From Bacteroidales bacterium (GTDB taxonomy: Bacteria; Bacteroidota; Bacteroidia; Bacteroidales; JAQXIO01): a stretch of 62,804 nucleotides of DNA. The notes below the pieces were generated by a model. The model saw only the letters and a list, made by a program, of their open reading frames with translations, ran no database searches and was not told the origin of the DNA. The translations under genes were made by a program, and so were the position numbers. Position 1 is the first letter of the stretch. Each line of letters begins with the position of its first letter. This document shows positions 1 to 9,493 of this stretch, in pieces. Location of the stretch: the NCBI GenBank assembly GCA_029007825.1, contig JAQXIO010000039.1, positions 1 to 62,804 of the forward strand, given 5' to 3'.

Positions 1-59
1 GTTTGTAATATCTCAAAGATCAAATGAAGCCAGGGCTAAAAGCTAAATTCCGGAAGGCG

Positions 60-899
60 TTATTCCCAGTCTTTGAGCTGTTGTATTTCCTGGGGCCAGA
101 GGGTTTCGTCGGGGGTTTCGAGGATGAGGGGGGTATTGTCGAAACGGGGGTCGCGCATGATGAACCGGAAGGTGTCTTTCCCGAGGAATCCGGTTCCTAT
201 GCTGTCGTGACGGTCAACGCGTGAGCCCAAGGGCTTTTTCGCATCGTTGAGGTGCATTCCTTTTAGGTATTTAAAGCCTATGATACGGTCGAATTCGGCA
301 AAGGTGTTATCGAAAGCTTCCTGCGTAGTGAGATCGTAACCGGCTGCAAAGGCGTGGCAGGTATCGATACAGACGCCTACACGGCTCTTATCTTCGACAC
401 GGTCGATGATGTAACGGAGGTGTTCAAAGCGGTAACCGAGGTTGGTACCTTGTCCGGCGGTATTTTCGATAACGGCGATAACGCCTTTCGTCTTATCCAA
501 CGCTATATTGATAGATTGTGCAATAAGATCGAGGGATTCTTCTTCGGTTATCTTGTTGAGGTAGCTTCCGGGGTGGAAGTTGAGGCGGTCGAGACCTAAT
601 TGTTCGCAGCGCTGCATTTCGTCGAGGAATGCTGCACGCGATTTTTCGAGCGCTTCGGGTTCGGGGTGTCCGAGGTTTATAAGATAGCTATCGTGCGGAA
701 GTATCTGTTCCGCACGATAACCGTATTCCTGGCATCTCTCTTTAAAGAGTGCTATGCTTTTTTCAGTAAGGGGAGCCGCTACCCATTGCCGCTGGTTCTT
801 GGTGAAGAGGGCAAAGGCAGTCGCGCCTATAGCATGGGCGTTGAGGGGAGCATTTTCGACTCCTCCGGATGCACTGACATGGGCTCCGACGTACTTCAT
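60..899 (-). CDS. nfo: Deoxyribonuclease IV (endonuclease IV, AP endonuclease)
   Basis: This is a 279-residue zinc-dependent apurinic/apyrimidinic endonuclease of base-excision repair, which cleaves the DNA backbone 5' of abasic sites in the cytoplasm. The protein is a TIM barrel of normal family length. The metal-ligand motifs are visible in order: GAHVS (5-9), ENTAGQG around E145, DTCH (179-182), HLND (216-219), RHDSIGTGF (230-238) and LETP (260-263). It is the last gene of a tight minus-strand run: the zinc-ribbon gene ends 7 bases upstream, and the Nif3 gene lies 4 bases before that. Read-through from the nif3 side is therefore likely. Nothing in it looks damaged. Identification is very secure. 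Confidence 0.97.
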   Translation of the reverse strand: MKYVGAHVSASGGVENAPLNAHAIGATAFALFTKNQRQWVAAPLTEKSIALFKERCQEYGYRAEQILPHDSYLINLGHPEPEALEKSRAAFLDEMQRCEQLGLDRLNFHPGSYLNKITEEESLDLIAQSINIALDKTKGVIAVIENTAGQGTNLGYRFEHLRYIIDRVEDKSRVGVCIDTCHAFAAGYDLTTQEAFDNTFAEFDRIIGFKYLKGMHLNDAKKPLGSRVDRHDSIGTGFLGKDTFRFIMRDPRFDNTPLILETPDETLWPQEIQQLKDWE

Positions 900-906
900 A
901 GCTTTT

Positions 907-1674
907 TTATTTGCTTTCTTCGTTGGTGAGATCGGGATCGATCATAATACGTCCGCAATATTCACATACGATGATTTTCTTACGGAGTTTTATATCCATC
1001 TGGCGCTGTGCAGGAATTTTATTGAAGCATCCTCCGCAGGCATCGCGCTGAATGGTCACTACGGCCAGACCGTTGCGTGCGCTTTTACGGATGCGCTTGA
1101 AGGCTGTCAGGAGACGGGGCTCTATATTGGCTTCAAGATTTTTCGCTTTTTCACGAAGCTTTTCTTCTTCCTGCTTGGTTTCGGAAACGATGGATTCGAG
1201 CTCTTCTTTTTTCAGTTTGAGGTCTTCCCGGCGTTCGGAAAGGCGTTCGTTTATTTCAGCGAGTTCTTCTTCTTTGCTTTTAATGGATATTTCAGATTCG
1301 CGTATTCTCTTTTCCGAGAGTTCGACTTCGAGGTTCTGGTATTCGAGTTCTTTCGAGAGGTTATCGAATTCACGGTTGTTCCGCACGTTATCGATCTGTT
1401 CTTTGTATTTAGCGATCAGGGCCTGAGCCTGAACAATGCTGTTTTTCTGATCCGAAATATATGTTCCCAGTTCCTTGATTTCGTTCTGATAGTTATCGGC
1501 ACGCGTTTCGAGCCCGATAATTTCGTCTTCGAGATCCTGAACTTCAAGGGGGAGTTCCCCTCTGAGGGTCTTGATTTTATCGATTTCCGACATCATTACC
1601 TGTAGTTGATACAAAGCGGTTAACTTTTCTTCAACTGATAACTCTTTTTCTGCTGATTGCATTTCTGTAGCCAT
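907..1674 (-). CDS. Coiled-coil zinc-ribbon protein (CT398-like)
   Basis: A 255-residue protein with a long charged coiled coil (roughly residues 15-195, rich in Glu, Lys and Leu heptads) followed by a four-cysteine zinc ribbon made of CGGC and CEYC near the C-terminus. This architecture is that of the widespread C4-type zinc-ribbon family found in Bacteroidetes, Chlamydia and Actinobacteria. Its exact role is not established, although roles in nucleic-acid contacts have been proposed for relatives. It sits between nif3 and nfo with gaps of only 4 and 7 bases, and pairing with nif3 is common in this phylum. It has no signal peptide, so it is cytoplasmic. The family assignment is firm; the function is unknown. 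Confidence 0.88.
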   Translation of the reverse strand: MATEMQSAEKELSVEEKLTALYQLQVMMSEIDKIKTLRGELPLEVQDLEDEIIGLETRADNYQNEIKELGTYISDQKNSIVQAQALIAKYKEQIDNVRNNREFDNLSKELEYQNLEVELSEKRIRESEISIKSKEEELAEINERLSERREDLKLKKEELESIVSETKQEEEKLREKAKNLEANIEPRLLTAFKRIRKSARNGLAVVTIQRDACGGCFNKIPAQRQMDIKLRKKIIVCEYCGRIMIDPDLTNEESK

Positions 1675-1678
1675 TGTG

Positions 1679-2482
1679 CTATATATATTTTACAGGGTTT
1701 GAATTAACACACACGATGTGAGGCTCAAAGGTAATGAATTTTTTCCTAATTGCCTCATAAAATATTTCAATTGTACAGAGTTCGGTCTCGAAGTGTCCGA
1801 GGGTAACGAGCATAAGCTTCCCAGCTACGTCGAGATAGTCGTTGTAACGGGCTTCGCCGGTAAGCAAAACATCGGCTCCGGCATCGATTGCGGCTTGTCT
1901 GAGGGAGGCTCCGCTTCCGCCGCAAACGGCGATACTGCTGACGGGGTTTCCGGTGCCGGGGGCATAGGGTATGGATTGCCTGCCGAAGAGGGCATGGAGG
2001 TTTTCCATAAACTGTTCGGGGACAAGCGGTTGCGGAAGGTTCCCGACAACTCCCAGACCTACCTTTTCTCCTCCTGGGGCTAAAATTCCTTTTTTCACAT
2101 CGAGCACGCGAACGTCGCCCAGTCCTATTTTCTGTGCGAGGCGGAAGTTTACACCGCCGGGGGCATTATCGAGGTTGGTATGGGCTGCATAGACGACAAT
2201 ATCGTGTTTGCATGCTTTTATGACACAGCGTTCGATGTAGGTTTGCCCCTGAATGGTGTGCAGGGGATGGAACAGCAGAGGGTGGTGCGCAACGATGAGG
2301 TTATATCCTTTCGCAATCGCCGTGTCGAGCACTTCTTCGGTGACATCGACACAGAGAACTATTCCGGTGAGGGGCTGCGATATGTCGCCGACCTGCACCC
2401 CGGCATTGTCCCACTCTTCCTGCCATGCGAGGGGTGCGAGTTGTTCGATTGCTTCAATTACGTCACTTACTTTTACGCTCAT
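1679..2482 (-). CDS. Nif3-like dinuclear metal centre protein
   Basis: A 267-residue member of the Nif3/YbgI family, a toroidal hexamer carrying two metal ions per subunit. Relatives have been linked to GTP cyclohydrolase-like or hydrolase activities, but the cellular substrate is unknown. The metal-binding stretch VAHHPLLFHP lies near residues 63-72 and the C-terminal GHFETE near residue 230 supplies further ligands. The length is close to the short YbgI form, without the PII-like insertion of about 100 residues present in many Firmicutes and Bacteroidetes members. It heads the nif3 - zinc-ribbon - nfo operon on the minus strand. Two copies of a dispersed intergenic repeat lie directly upstream (2501-2662), between this gene and aspS. 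Confidence 0.93.
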   Translation of the reverse strand: MSVKVSDVIEAIEQLAPLAWQEEWDNAGVQVGDISQPLTGIVLCVDVTEEVLDTAIAKGYNLIVAHHPLLFHPLHTIQGQTYIERCVIKACKHDIVVYAAHTNLDNAPGGVNFRLAQKIGLGDVRVLDVKKGILAPGGEKVGLGVVGNLPQPLVPEQFMENLHALFGRQSIPYAPGTGNPVSSIAVCGGSGASLRQAAIDAGADVLLTGEARYNDYLDVAGKLMLVTLGHFETELCTIEIFYEAIRKKFITFEPHIVCVNSNPVKYI

Positions 2483-2500
2483 ATTTATTTAAATGTAAAT

Positions 2501-2572
2501 TGTTTGCAGTAAACACTGCGCCTGTGCATAATCAGGCAAGCTTGCTTCTGCGTTCGGCTTGCTGTTTATTTG
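2501..2572 (+). repeat. Dispersed intergenic repeat, copy 1
   Basis: A copy of a family of about 72 bases. Landmarks are a left end ending in GTAAAC, a middle GCATAATCAGGCAAGCTTG, and a right end TCTGCGTTCGGCTTGCTGTT followed by TATTTG. Copy 2 follows after 14 bases in the same orientation. The ends are partly inverted (AATAAAC/GTTTATT in copy 2), and the centre holds a palindrome around AAGCTTG. Confidence 0.8.
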
Positions 2573-2586
2573 AATCTATAATGTAA

Positions 2587-2662
2587 TTCGCTTGCAATAA
2601 ACGCGGCGCCTCAGCATAACTCAAGCAAGCTTGATTTCTGCGTTCGGCTTGCTGTTTATTTG
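2587..2662 (+). repeat. Dispersed intergenic repeat, copy 2
   Basis: The best-formed copy, taken as reference: left end CGCTTGCAATAAACGCGGCG, middle CTCAGCATAACTCAAGCAAG, right end TTCTGCGTTCGGCTTGCTGT then TTATTTG. It runs into the stop codon of aspS at 2656, so the repeat right end overlaps the aspS 3' end on the opposite strand. Confidence 0.82.
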
Positions 2663-4416
2663 CCATTATTCTTCAAATGGATTTCGAGGTTCAGCTCCTC
2701 GAGTTGTTCCGGGTCGATCGCTGCGGGAGCATCGTTCATCACGTCACGCCCGGAGTTGTTTTTCGGGAATGCAATGCAGTCACGTATGGAATCGAGTCCG
2801 GCGAAGAGTGATACGAAGCGGTCGAGTCCGAAAGCGAGTCCGCCGTGAGGGGGTGCTCCGTATTTAAAGGCGTTCATAAGGAAGCCGAATTGTTCCTGTG
2901 CTTTTTCTTCGGTAAAGCCGAGCACTTCAAACATTTTATTCTGGAGAGCGCTGTCGTGAATACGGATGGAACCGCCTCCGACTTCAACGCCGTTTATTAC
3001 CATGTCGTAAGCGTTCGCACGCACCGCTCCGGGATCGCTATCGAGCAGCGGTATATCCTCGGGCTTCGGAGAGGTAAAGGGGTGGTGCATCGCAAAGTAG
3101 CGGCCGAGTTCCTCATCTTTTTCGAGAAGCGGGAAGTCTACGACCCAGAGGCATGAGTAGGTGTTTTTGTCGCGAAGTCCGAGCTGCGAGCCCATTTCGA
3201 GGCGAAGCTCGCCCAGTTGTTTCTGTGTCTTGTTTTTCTCGCCACAAAGCAAGAGCAGCAGGTCGCCGGGTTTTGCACCGCAACGTGCGGCCCATGCGGC
3301 AAGGTCTTCCTGCGAATAGAATTTATCGACGGACGATTTGTAGGTTCCGTCGGCTTCACAACGCACGTATACAAGTCCTTTCGCTCCTATCTGGGGGCGT
3401 TTTACGAAATCGGTAAGGGCATCGAGCTGCTTCCGGGTATAAGTAGCACATCCTTCAGCACAAATGGCTGCAACGTATTCGGCGCTATCGAATACCACGA
3501 AGTTCCGGCCTTCGGTAAGGTCTTTCAATTCTACGAAGCGCATTCCGAAACGGGTATCGGGCTTATCGCTTCCATAATATTTCATAGCGTCGGCATAGGT
3601 CATGCGTGGAAAGTCGGGAAGGTCGATGCCTTTTATATATTTGAAGAGGTGTTTTGTCATTCCTTCAAACACTTGCAGCACGTCTTCCTGCTGTACGAAG
3701 GACATTTCGCAGTCGATCTGGGTAAACTCGGGCTGCCGGTCGGCACGGAGGTCTTCATCGCGGAAGCATTTGGCTATCTGGAAATAGCGGTCGAACCCGG
3801 AAACCATAAGGAGCTGCTTAAAGAGCTGCGGGGATTGGGGCAGTGCATAGAATTGCCCGGGGTTCATCCGCGAGGGTACGACGAAGTCGCGCGCACCTTC
3901 GGGAGTGGATTTAATGAGTATGGGGGTTTCGACTTCCAGAAAGTGCTGTTCGTCAAGATAACGGCGTACTTCGAATGCCATTTTGTGCCGCAGCTCGAGG
4001 TTGGAGCGCACGGCGTTGCGGCGCAGGTCGAGGTAGCGGTATTTCATGCGGAGGTCATCGCCTCCATCGGTTTCATCTTCTATGGTGAAGGGGGGGACTT
4101 CCGCAGAATTCAATACGGTGAGTTTATCGACGATTATTTCGATGTCGCCGGTAGGGAGCGCTGCATTTTTAGAGGCGCGTTCGGCTACCGTCCCTTCTAT
4201 CTGAACCACCCATTCGCGCCCGAGGTGTCCGGCTTGTGTACATAGACCTGCATTTACGTCCTGATTGAATACGAGTTGCGTTATTCCGTAACGGTCACGC
4301 AAATCGACAAAGGTCATCCCTCCCATTCTACGGATGCGCTGTACCCATCCAGCCAGGGTTACTTTCTTTTCTTTATCGCTCAGGCGTAGCTCTCCACAGG
4401 TATGTGATCTATACAT
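2656..4416 (-). CDS. aspS: Aspartyl-tRNA synthetase
   Basis: A 586-residue class IIb aminoacyl-tRNA synthetase that charges tRNA with aspartate. In order it shows the N-terminal OB-fold anticodon-binding domain (about 1-110), the class II catalytic core with motif 2 ([18 protein letters not shown], near residue 220), the bacterial GAD insertion (about 290-420), and motif 3 (GLAFGLDRF, near residue 545). The length is normal for bacterial AspRS. A -7 box TACTTTTG lies on the minus strand about 40 bases upstream (4457-4464). It is transcribed towards nif3, separated by about 170 bases that are filled by two intergenic repeats. Confidence 0.98.
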   Translation of the reverse strand: MYRSHTCGELRLSDKEKKVTLAGWVQRIRRMGGMTFVDLRDRYGITQLVFNQDVNAGLCTQAGHLGREWVVQIEGTVAERASKNAALPTGDIEIIVDKLTVLNSAEVPPFTIEDETDGGDDLRMKYRYLDLRRNAVRSNLELRHKMAFEVRRYLDEQHFLEVETPILIKSTPEGARDFVVPSRMNPGQFYALPQSPQLFKQLLMVSGFDRYFQIAKCFRDEDLRADRQPEFTQIDCEMSFVQQEDVLQVFEGMTKHLFKYIKGIDLPDFPRMTYADAMKYYGSDKPDTRFGMRFVELKDLTEGRNFVVFDSAEYVAAICAEGCATYTRKQLDALTDFVKRPQIGAKGLVYVRCEADGTYKSSVDKFYSQEDLAAWAARCGAKPGDLLLLLCGEKNKTQKQLGELRLEMGSQLGLRDKNTYSCLWVVDFPLLEKDEELGRYFAMHHPFTSPKPEDIPLLDSDPGAVRANAYDMVINGVEVGGGSIRIHDSALQNKMFEVLGFTEEKAQEQFGFLMNAFKYGAPPHGGLAFGLDRFVSLFAGLDSIRDCIAFPKNNSGRDVMNDAPAAIDPEQLEELNLEIHLKNNGK

Positions 4417-4456
4417 TGCTAATAATGTTTTAAGTAGGTTATTTTATTTCAATGTG

Positions 4457-4464
4457 CAAAAGTA
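4457..4464 (-). promoter_or_regulatory. Probable -7 box for aspS
   Basis: Read on the minus strand this is TACTTTTG, a full match to the Bacteroidetes -7 consensus TAnnTTTG, 40 bases upstream of the aspS start. I see no clear TTTG box at the expected distance. Confidence 0.5.
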
Positions 4465-4485
4465 ATGCAAATGGATAAGATTGCC

Positions 4486-4493
4486 TATCTTTG
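4486..4493 (+). promoter_or_regulatory. Probable -7 box for the acyltransferase gene
   Basis: TATCTTTG matches TAnnTTTG and lies 92 bases upstream of the GTG start at 4586, diverging from the aspS promoter. No upstream TTTG box is evident. Confidence 0.45.
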
Positions 4494-4585
4494 AGGTGCT
4501 TTTTGTTCTGCGTGCTTCTTAATTTCTATTCCGGTATGCTTACCGGTTTTTCAGCATGGAACAATAAAAACCTTAACAAAAAACG

Positions 4586-5632
4586 GTGAGAGACAAAGAT
4601 CTCGATATTTACAGAGGGTGCGTCATGATTTATGTGATTTGCTTTACGCACCAGCTTTTCTGGCTGAAATTTTTCAGCATGCCGGTGAAGTCTTTTTTTA
4701 TTTTCAGCATGCCGGTGGTCTTTTATCTGGCGGGGGCTTCTTTTTCACTGGCTTCGCCTAAGCCCTATATGGCTTATGTGAGGAAGCGCTTTATGCGTAT
4801 CGTTCCGCCTTATTGGCTGTACGCTTTCTGTGTCCTGTCCTTTCTTTTTCTGATCGGTTTTTTATCGGACCCGAAATATCTGCCTTCGGGAAGGGATGTG
4901 GTGCAATGGATCTTTTTCTCGGGCGTATCGCCTCTGCCCTATTTAAGCGATCATCTGTGGTTTATTCCGCCTTATCTGTGTATTTCGCTTATGGCTCCGC
5001 TTTTATACCGGTTGTGGGTAAAACTAAAAATCCCGGCGGTTTTTCTGTGCCTGTTTTTCCCGGCAGTCCTGCTGGTTTTAGACTTGTTCAACATCGAAGC
5101 GGGGCTTTTACGGGACGTGCTGACTTACTCCCTGTTTTTTATACTGGGCTTTTCTTACAAAAAGATTTATTTTCCGGTACGTCAGCAGGTGATTGCGGCA
5201 ATCCTTCTTTTTACGGCTCTTCTTTATTGCCATTTATACGGGGGATATTCATTGGATATGCAGGCGAATAAATTTCCGCCCAATCTTATGTTTTCGCTTT
5301 ATAACCTGTTTATCCTTATCGCTTTCGGCAGGGGGTTGGCTTTCGTATGCAGAAAATTATACAAAGGATATTTAAAGGGCGTTATCGACGCTTTCAATAA
5401 ATACGGATATACGATTTACCTGTACCAGTCTTTTCCTTACCTGTTTATCTACAAGATCAGCAAGGGGTTGGGGGTACAGTATGATTTTTTACCTGCTTAT
5501 ATGCACGCGCTGCTTTTACCTCTGTTTTTTATTTTCCTGCTTTGCACAACAGGCTTTCTGGGTTTTTTAATGACGAAAGCGGGAAAGTTTTTATTCGAGA
5601 AAAGGGTGGCGAATGCGGGGGAGCTTTCCTAA
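4586..5632 (+). CDS. Acyltransferase family 3 membrane protein
   Basis: A 348-residue polytopic inner-membrane protein with about ten hydrophobic segments. The N-terminus (KDLDIYRGCVMIYVICFTH) is the typical start of acyltransferase-3 proteins, which transfer acetyl or other acyl groups to surface or secreted sugars. A basic stretch after the second segment (YVRKRFMRIVPPYWL) is also characteristic of the family. The start used here is GTG, because it places the conserved D-x-x-RG motif at the N-terminus; no ATG precedes it in frame. The substrate cannot be told from sequence, and neighbouring genes do not form an obvious polysaccharide cluster. Confidence 0.85.
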   Translation: MRDKDLDIYRGCVMIYVICFTHQLFWLKFFSMPVKSFFIFSMPVVFYLAGASFSLASPKPYMAYVRKRFMRIVPPYWLYAFCVLSFLFLIGFLSDPKYLPSGRDVVQWIFFSGVSPLPYLSDHLWFIPPYLCISLMAPLLYRLWVKLKIPAVFLCLFFPAVLLVLDLFNIEAGLLRDVLTYSLFFILGFSYKKIYFPVRQQVIAAILLFTALLYCHLYGGYSLDMQANKFPPNLMFSLYNLFILIAFGRGLAFVCRKLYKGYLKGVIDAFNKYGYTIYLYQSFPYLFIYKISKGLGVQYDFLPAYMHALLLPLFFIFLLCTTGFLGFLMTKAGKFLFEKRVANAGELS

Positions 5633-5690
5633 TTTTCAGCTCCGATATTTCTATCGGGGAAAATAACTTCCGAAATAAGAAAAAGTATTT

Positions 5691-5698
5691 TATCTTTG
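5691..5698 (+). promoter_or_regulatory. Probable -7 box for the Tat-exported glycosidase-like gene
   Basis: TATCTTTG fits TAnnTTTG. It lies about 170 bases upstream of the start at 5869, with a degenerate intergenic repeat in the untranslated leader. Confidence 0.45.
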
Positions 5699-5702
5699 CT
5701 TT

Positions 5703-5775
5703 TAATAAGTGAAAACAGACGGCGTCCCGGCATAATCAAGCAAACTTGTTTCCGCTCCCGGCTTATTCTATTTTT
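5703..5775 (+). repeat. Dispersed intergenic repeat, copy 3 (degenerate)
   Basis: Shares GCATAATCAAGCAAACTTG and a decayed right end (TTCCGCTCCCGGCTTATTCT) with the copies at 2501-2662. It lies in the probable 5' leader of the downstream gene. Confidence 0.6.
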
Positions 5776-5868
5776 GCGGCAGGGCGGGTTGTTTCGACGG
5801 AAAAACGGACTGGGGTCTGCTGAGACCAATAAGCACCAAAATTTTAATATTACCATAAAGATTATACC

Positions 5869-8451
5869 ATGGAGAATAAGACAAATTCAAGGAGGCAGTT
5901 CCTAAAGACTGCGACATTAGGTACCGCTGCGGTTGCAAGCGGCGCTACTCCTCTTTTCGCGAATGAGGTAATGACTGCACAGGTTCCACTACGCAAAGGA
6001 TCAAAATTAACGATCAGTCCTGATCCGGCTTCAACTATTTTCAAGCCTTTGGAGAATATTACGGTAAGCGGGTTCGAGAAGGGGATATTGCAGGTTCTGG
6101 ACGGAAACGGAAACCTTTTATTCACACAGGAGGCTAAGGCTCCGTTTACTTTCTACACCGGCGGTGCATTAGGCATACAGACAATTCTTCTGCTGAACAA
6201 AAAGGGTGAGTTGGAAGACTGGGCGAGCTATAAGGTGGACGGGAAAACAGAGATTCACGATAAGGGTTCGCGTTATGAAAAGTTGCTGGCTACCTTGTAT
6301 TGGTCAATGACGGGCGAATGGGGTGCAACGAATATCATGCGTTATAACGGAAAGATTTACGAGTTTTTCGTAGGTTGGCTGCGCGACCATGTGCATACGA
6401 TGAAGGGGATGAAATATTTTTACCCGAACCTGAAATCGGCGATCGAGCTTTATGCTGAATACCAGCAGCCGAACGGCATGATTTACGATAATATTTACCT
6501 CCGGGAGAGGGGCAAGCGTCCAAGTTACTGGGAGAAACGCTTCAATTACGGTAATTTTATGGAGATTTCGGACGACGGTTTGTACGAATTGAAACGTATT
6601 CCGGTAGAAAACGATGTGGAATATCTTTTCTTAGAAGGGCTTTATTACACCTGGAAGGCAACCGGCGACACTGCATGGATGAAGGGTTTGCTGGACAATG
6701 CTATCAAGGCGGTAGAGTACAGCACGAGCAATCCTTACCGCTGGTCTGAAAAGTATCAGCTCTTGAAGCGCGGACATACGATCGATACGTGGGATTTCCA
6801 GAGTGAGCCTGACCTGCAGTTCTGCGGGGGCGATCCGATGGTTATCGACAAGGATAAAACGAAATTCGGCATTATGTACGGCGACAATACGGGTATGGCT
6901 GCGGGACTTTCGTATCTGGCTGAGATGCTCGACGTGGCAGAACGTCCGGAGGATGCCAAACGGATGCGCCAGCTCGAAAAGGGTATACGTGAACGGCTGA
7001 ACAAGGTATCATGGAACGGCAAATTTTTCCGCCATCATGTTCCGGAGGACCCGACTTTCGACCGTAATTTAGGGACAGATCCGGAAAGCCAGGTTTCGTT
7101 GTCAAATTCTTATTCTATCAACCGGGGCATTACGCATGAGCAGGCGGTGGAGATCATCAAGACTTACCAGCGTATCCGCCGGGAGATGCCGAAGAGTTCG
7201 CCGGGCGAGTGGTATACAATTTATCCTCCTTTCGAAAGAGGTTACGGCGGCCATAACGGAAAATGGGATTATATGAACGGGGGGGTGATCTCGATTACCG
7301 CGGGAGAGCTTGCGCACGGTGCATTCGAGCATGGTTACGAGGATTACGGGGTAGATATTCTGCAACGTGTAGCCGATTTGGCCCTGACGACAAACGATTA
7401 CCTGCATTGTACTTACCGGGGTGCTATGCCGGAAATGCCTCAGCGCAATTTTACGATTGTTTCATTGGCGAAGAGCGCTAACGGTGATATCCGCGGCGAA
7501 GGTGCAAAGGGTGTTCCGGGATGGTTCGACCAGGATCCGAAGAACGATTTCCGCTATATTCCGACCGGGAAGCACAGTTATCAGGATATTCCTTTCGAGG
7601 TGATTAATCCGGAAACGAACAACAGCCGGGCGTGTCTGTTGCTTTCTTCGAAGGGCGACGGTTTCATAGAAGAGGCAGTCGTTCCGGTAGGAAAAAAGGC
7701 GGCGTCTATCTATTTCCTGCATACTTGTTCAAAGAATACGAATGTGGGCAGCGTGACGTTGGAATATGCAGACGGCACAAGTGTTATCGATTATATCGAC
7801 GGCAGCAAAATACATGAATGGTACTTGCCGGAAGACAAGAAGGGCCCGAACTGTCTTTTGGGATGGTGGGGTAAAAACGATACCTTTACGAATGTGGGTT
7901 GTATGGTATATGGTTACGACAATCCGAATCCTGACAAGAAGATCAAGAATATACGTTTCGAGACGTTGAAGAACGGAAGTATGTGGGGTGTACTGGGTAT
8001 AACGCTTTGCGACAGTCCCGTATTCTTTATGCCGGGAACGGTTTCGTTCGGCATTCCTGACAACTGGGGCGCCGGCGCCGTTACTTATGCGCTGTTAGAA
8101 GGTCTTGCGGGCGTAAAAGACAAGGGTATTTCTTACGATAAGGTTCTGTTCGCTCCACGTTGGAACGCTGCAGGGGTAACCGAAGCGGAGGCTACGGTGA
8201 AATATGAATCGTCGGGCGGTTATGTGAGCTATAAATATAAAACGGACCATAACGGTATCAATATACTGGTTACCGGCAACGGGGATACTATGGAGGCGGA
8301 AATCCTGCTTCCGAGGGGAGCTAAGACAAAATCTGTAACAGTGAACGGAAAGCTGCAACCTTTCTCTATCAAGCAAATCGAAAATTCGGCTTATTGCTGT
8401 TTTAATGTAAAGGCTCCGGGGGTGAAGGATATCCGGATTAACTTATCATAA
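5869..8451 (+). CDS. Tat-exported six-hairpin glycosidase-like protein
   Basis: An 860-residue secreted protein. The N-terminus carries a twin-arginine signal (SRRQFLK, then a hydrophobic stretch, then ATPLFANE), so the folded protein is probably exported by the Tat route. The middle (about 130-600) is rich in Trp, Tyr and Gly and reads as an alpha/alpha six-hairpin barrel, with motifs such as WLRDHVHTMKGMKYF, YGDNTGMAAGLSYLAEML and GGHNGKWDYMNGGVI. The C-terminal 250 residues look like beta sandwich. Such proteins are usually glycoside hydrolases or polysaccharide lyases, but I cannot assign a family or substrate. It appears to be a single-gene unit, with a promoter at 5691 and a strong terminator at 8509. 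Confidence 0.72.
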   Translation: MENKTNSRRQFLKTATLGTAAVASGATPLFANEVMTAQVPLRKGSKLTISPDPASTIFKPLENITVSGFEKGILQVLDGNGNLLFTQEAKAPFTFYTGGALGIQTILLLNKKGELEDWASYKVDGKTEIHDKGSRYEKLLATLYWSMTGEWGATNIMRYNGKIYEFFVGWLRDHVHTMKGMKYFYPNLKSAIELYAEYQQPNGMIYDNIYLRERGKRPSYWEKRFNYGNFMEISDDGLYELKRIPVENDVEYLFLEGLYYTWKATGDTAWMKGLLDNAIKAVEYSTSNPYRWSEKYQLLKRGHTIDTWDFQSEPDLQFCGGDPMVIDKDKTKFGIMYGDNTGMAAGLSYLAEMLDVAERPEDAKRMRQLEKGIRERLNKVSWNGKFFRHHVPEDPTFDRNLGTDPESQVSLSNSYSINRGITHEQAVEIIKTYQRIRREMPKSSPGEWYTIYPPFERGYGGHNGKWDYMNGGVISITAGELAHGAFEHGYEDYGVDILQRVADLALTTNDYLHCTYRGAMPEMPQRNFTIVSLAKSANGDIRGEGAKGVPGWFDQDPKNDFRYIPTGKHSYQDIPFEVINPETNNSRACLLLSSKGDGFIEEAVVPVGKKAASIYFLHTCSKNTNVGSVTLEYADGTSVIDYIDGSKIHEWYLPEDKKGPNCLLGWWGKNDTFTNVGCMVYGYDNPNPDKKIKNIRFETLKNGSMWGVLGITLCDSPVFFMPGTVSFGIPDNWGAGAVTYALLEGLAGVKDKGISYDKVLFAPRWNAAGVTEAEATVKYESSGGYVSYKYKTDHNGINILVTGNGDTMEAEILLPRGAKTKSVTVNGKLQPFSIKQIENSAYCCFNVKAPGVKDIRINLS

Positions 8452-8508
8452 GGCTGATAAAAGAATAGTTCCAAAAAGGGAGTTTTTCTCTTTTATCTTA
8501 AAAACGAA

Positions 8509-8549
8509 GGCCCTGCCTACTGTTTCAGAACAGAAAGGCGGGGCTTTTA
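8509..8549 (+). terminator. Rho-independent terminator of the glycosidase-like gene
   Basis: The stem GCCCTGCCT (8510-8518) pairs with AGGCGGGGC (8536-8544) with one T-G pair, extended by CTGT/ACAG, and is followed by TTTTATT. Confidence 0.75.
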
Positions 8550-8747
8550 TTAACCGCAGAAGAGGAATATCTGGAAAAAACGTCCTTTCCGATATAGCGT
8601 TCCGACGTGGTTTTGCCTATTCTTCAATAGCGAACGGTTACTTTCCAGACACAGTTGTACTACCAACGTCGGGAGCTGCCCAATAAGGGTGGGTGCTATG
8701 CAAAAGCAAAAAAACCGCTTTTGTTTTTTGTTTTTAAGAAAAAAGAT
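8550..8747. other. Gap with no gene call; possible coding remnant or RNA
   Basis: About 200 bases between a terminator and the tRNA promoter. On the plus strand one frame stays open for about 45 codons and ends at the TAA at 8683-8685, reading a hydrophobic peptide ending VVLPTSGAAQ, without a good start. The other strand holds nothing clearer. I do not recognise it; it may be a gene remnant or a small RNA. Confidence 0.3.
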
Positions 8748-8755
8748 TACCTTTG
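8748..8755 (+). promoter_or_regulatory. -7 box of the tRNA-Pro promoter
   Basis: TACCTTTG matches TAnnTTTG exactly and ends 29 bases before the tRNA. T-rich TTTTG and TTTTTTG stretches at 8719-8730 could serve as the upstream box. Confidence 0.6.
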
Positions 8756-8784
8756 CACAGTCTTTGGGAAAAGGGCATTTTTTT

Positions 8785-8859
8785 CGAGGTGTAGCGCAGT
8801 CCGGTTAGCGCACCTGCTTTGGGAGCAGGGGGTCCCAGGTTCGAATCCTGGTACCTCGA
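8785..8859 (+). tRNA. tRNA-Pro (anticodon TGG)
   Basis: A 75-base cloverleaf. The acceptor stem CGAGGTG pairs with TACCTCG (one G-T pair), the anticodon stem CCTGC/GCAGG encloses the loop TTTGGGA with anticodon TGG, and the T arm contains GGTTCGAATCC. The discriminator base is A8859, and CCA is not encoded. A promoter lies 30 bases upstream and a hairpin terminator follows directly. Confidence 0.96.
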
Positions 8860-8864
8860 CAAAC

Positions 8865-8905
8865 AAAAATCAGATAGTTAAAGTATTACTATCTGATTTT
8901 TTTAT
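8865..8905 (+). terminator. Terminator after tRNA-Pro
   Basis: AAAAATCAGATAG pairs with CTATCTGATTTTT around an 11-base loop and is followed by more T residues. The A-rich 5' side means it could also work in reverse. Confidence 0.8.
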
Positions 8906-9493
8906 TTTTATACTCTACAAATATTTAAACGAAAAAGCTTCTCCCCTACTCTAAACCGCCTCAGTCTTTCTTCTTCGGATCAAAAGAGATAATGAATCAA
9001 ATTTCATTTCTGAGCTTATTTTAAACTGTAAAGAGTTTGGAATAAACGCTTCGCCTCAGCATAGTTTAAGCAAGCTTAACTCTGCGTTCGACTTGCAGTT
9101 TATTTTAAATTTTACCAGAAAATGTCCTAACTTTTTGTTCCGGCTGTAACCAGATATTTTTTGTATCTTTTGGTTGTTCAAGAGTTAAAACAGCTTGCTT
9201 TGAACTTCGTTCGAGAATAGTACTGCCGGGCTATATTTTGCGGCTTGTTTTATGCTCTCTCTTTTACGTGTTGTTTCTGTTTCTTATATAAATAAAATCT
9301 ACCGATTAATTTCATCCTAGTTATAATTTTAAACTGGCGGCGCTTAACATTTATAAAGCGCTTAACAGATATCCTGCAAAACATCCGTTTACCTTATTTT
9401 TATAAGCTTTAGCCTGTCTGGTTCTGTATAAAGCCGGGATAAAACGATTAAAGAATGCCGGTTATACGATAAGATTCAACAACAGATGGAGAA
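8906..9493. other. Gap without genes, 588 bases
   Basis: AT-rich intergenic DNA downstream of the convergent GIN-domain gene. Apart from repeat copy 4 (9033-9106) I see no coding frame, RNA or clear promoter. Confidence 0.5.
9033..9106 (+). repeat. Dispersed intergenic repeat, copy 4
   Basis: Left end TTGGAATAAACGC, middle GCCTCAGCATAGTTTAAGCA then AGCTTAA, right end CTCTGCGTTCGACTTGCAGT then TTATTTT. Same orientation as copies 1-3. Confidence 0.75.

Noticed and set aside
3217..4245. Plus-strand frame of 342 codons inside aspS
   Set aside because: It is antisense to a fully conserved aspS; the length is due to codon bias on the coding strand.
8655..8954. Plus-strand frame of 99 codons
   Set aside because: It runs through the tRNA-Pro gene and its terminator, so it is not a real coding region.
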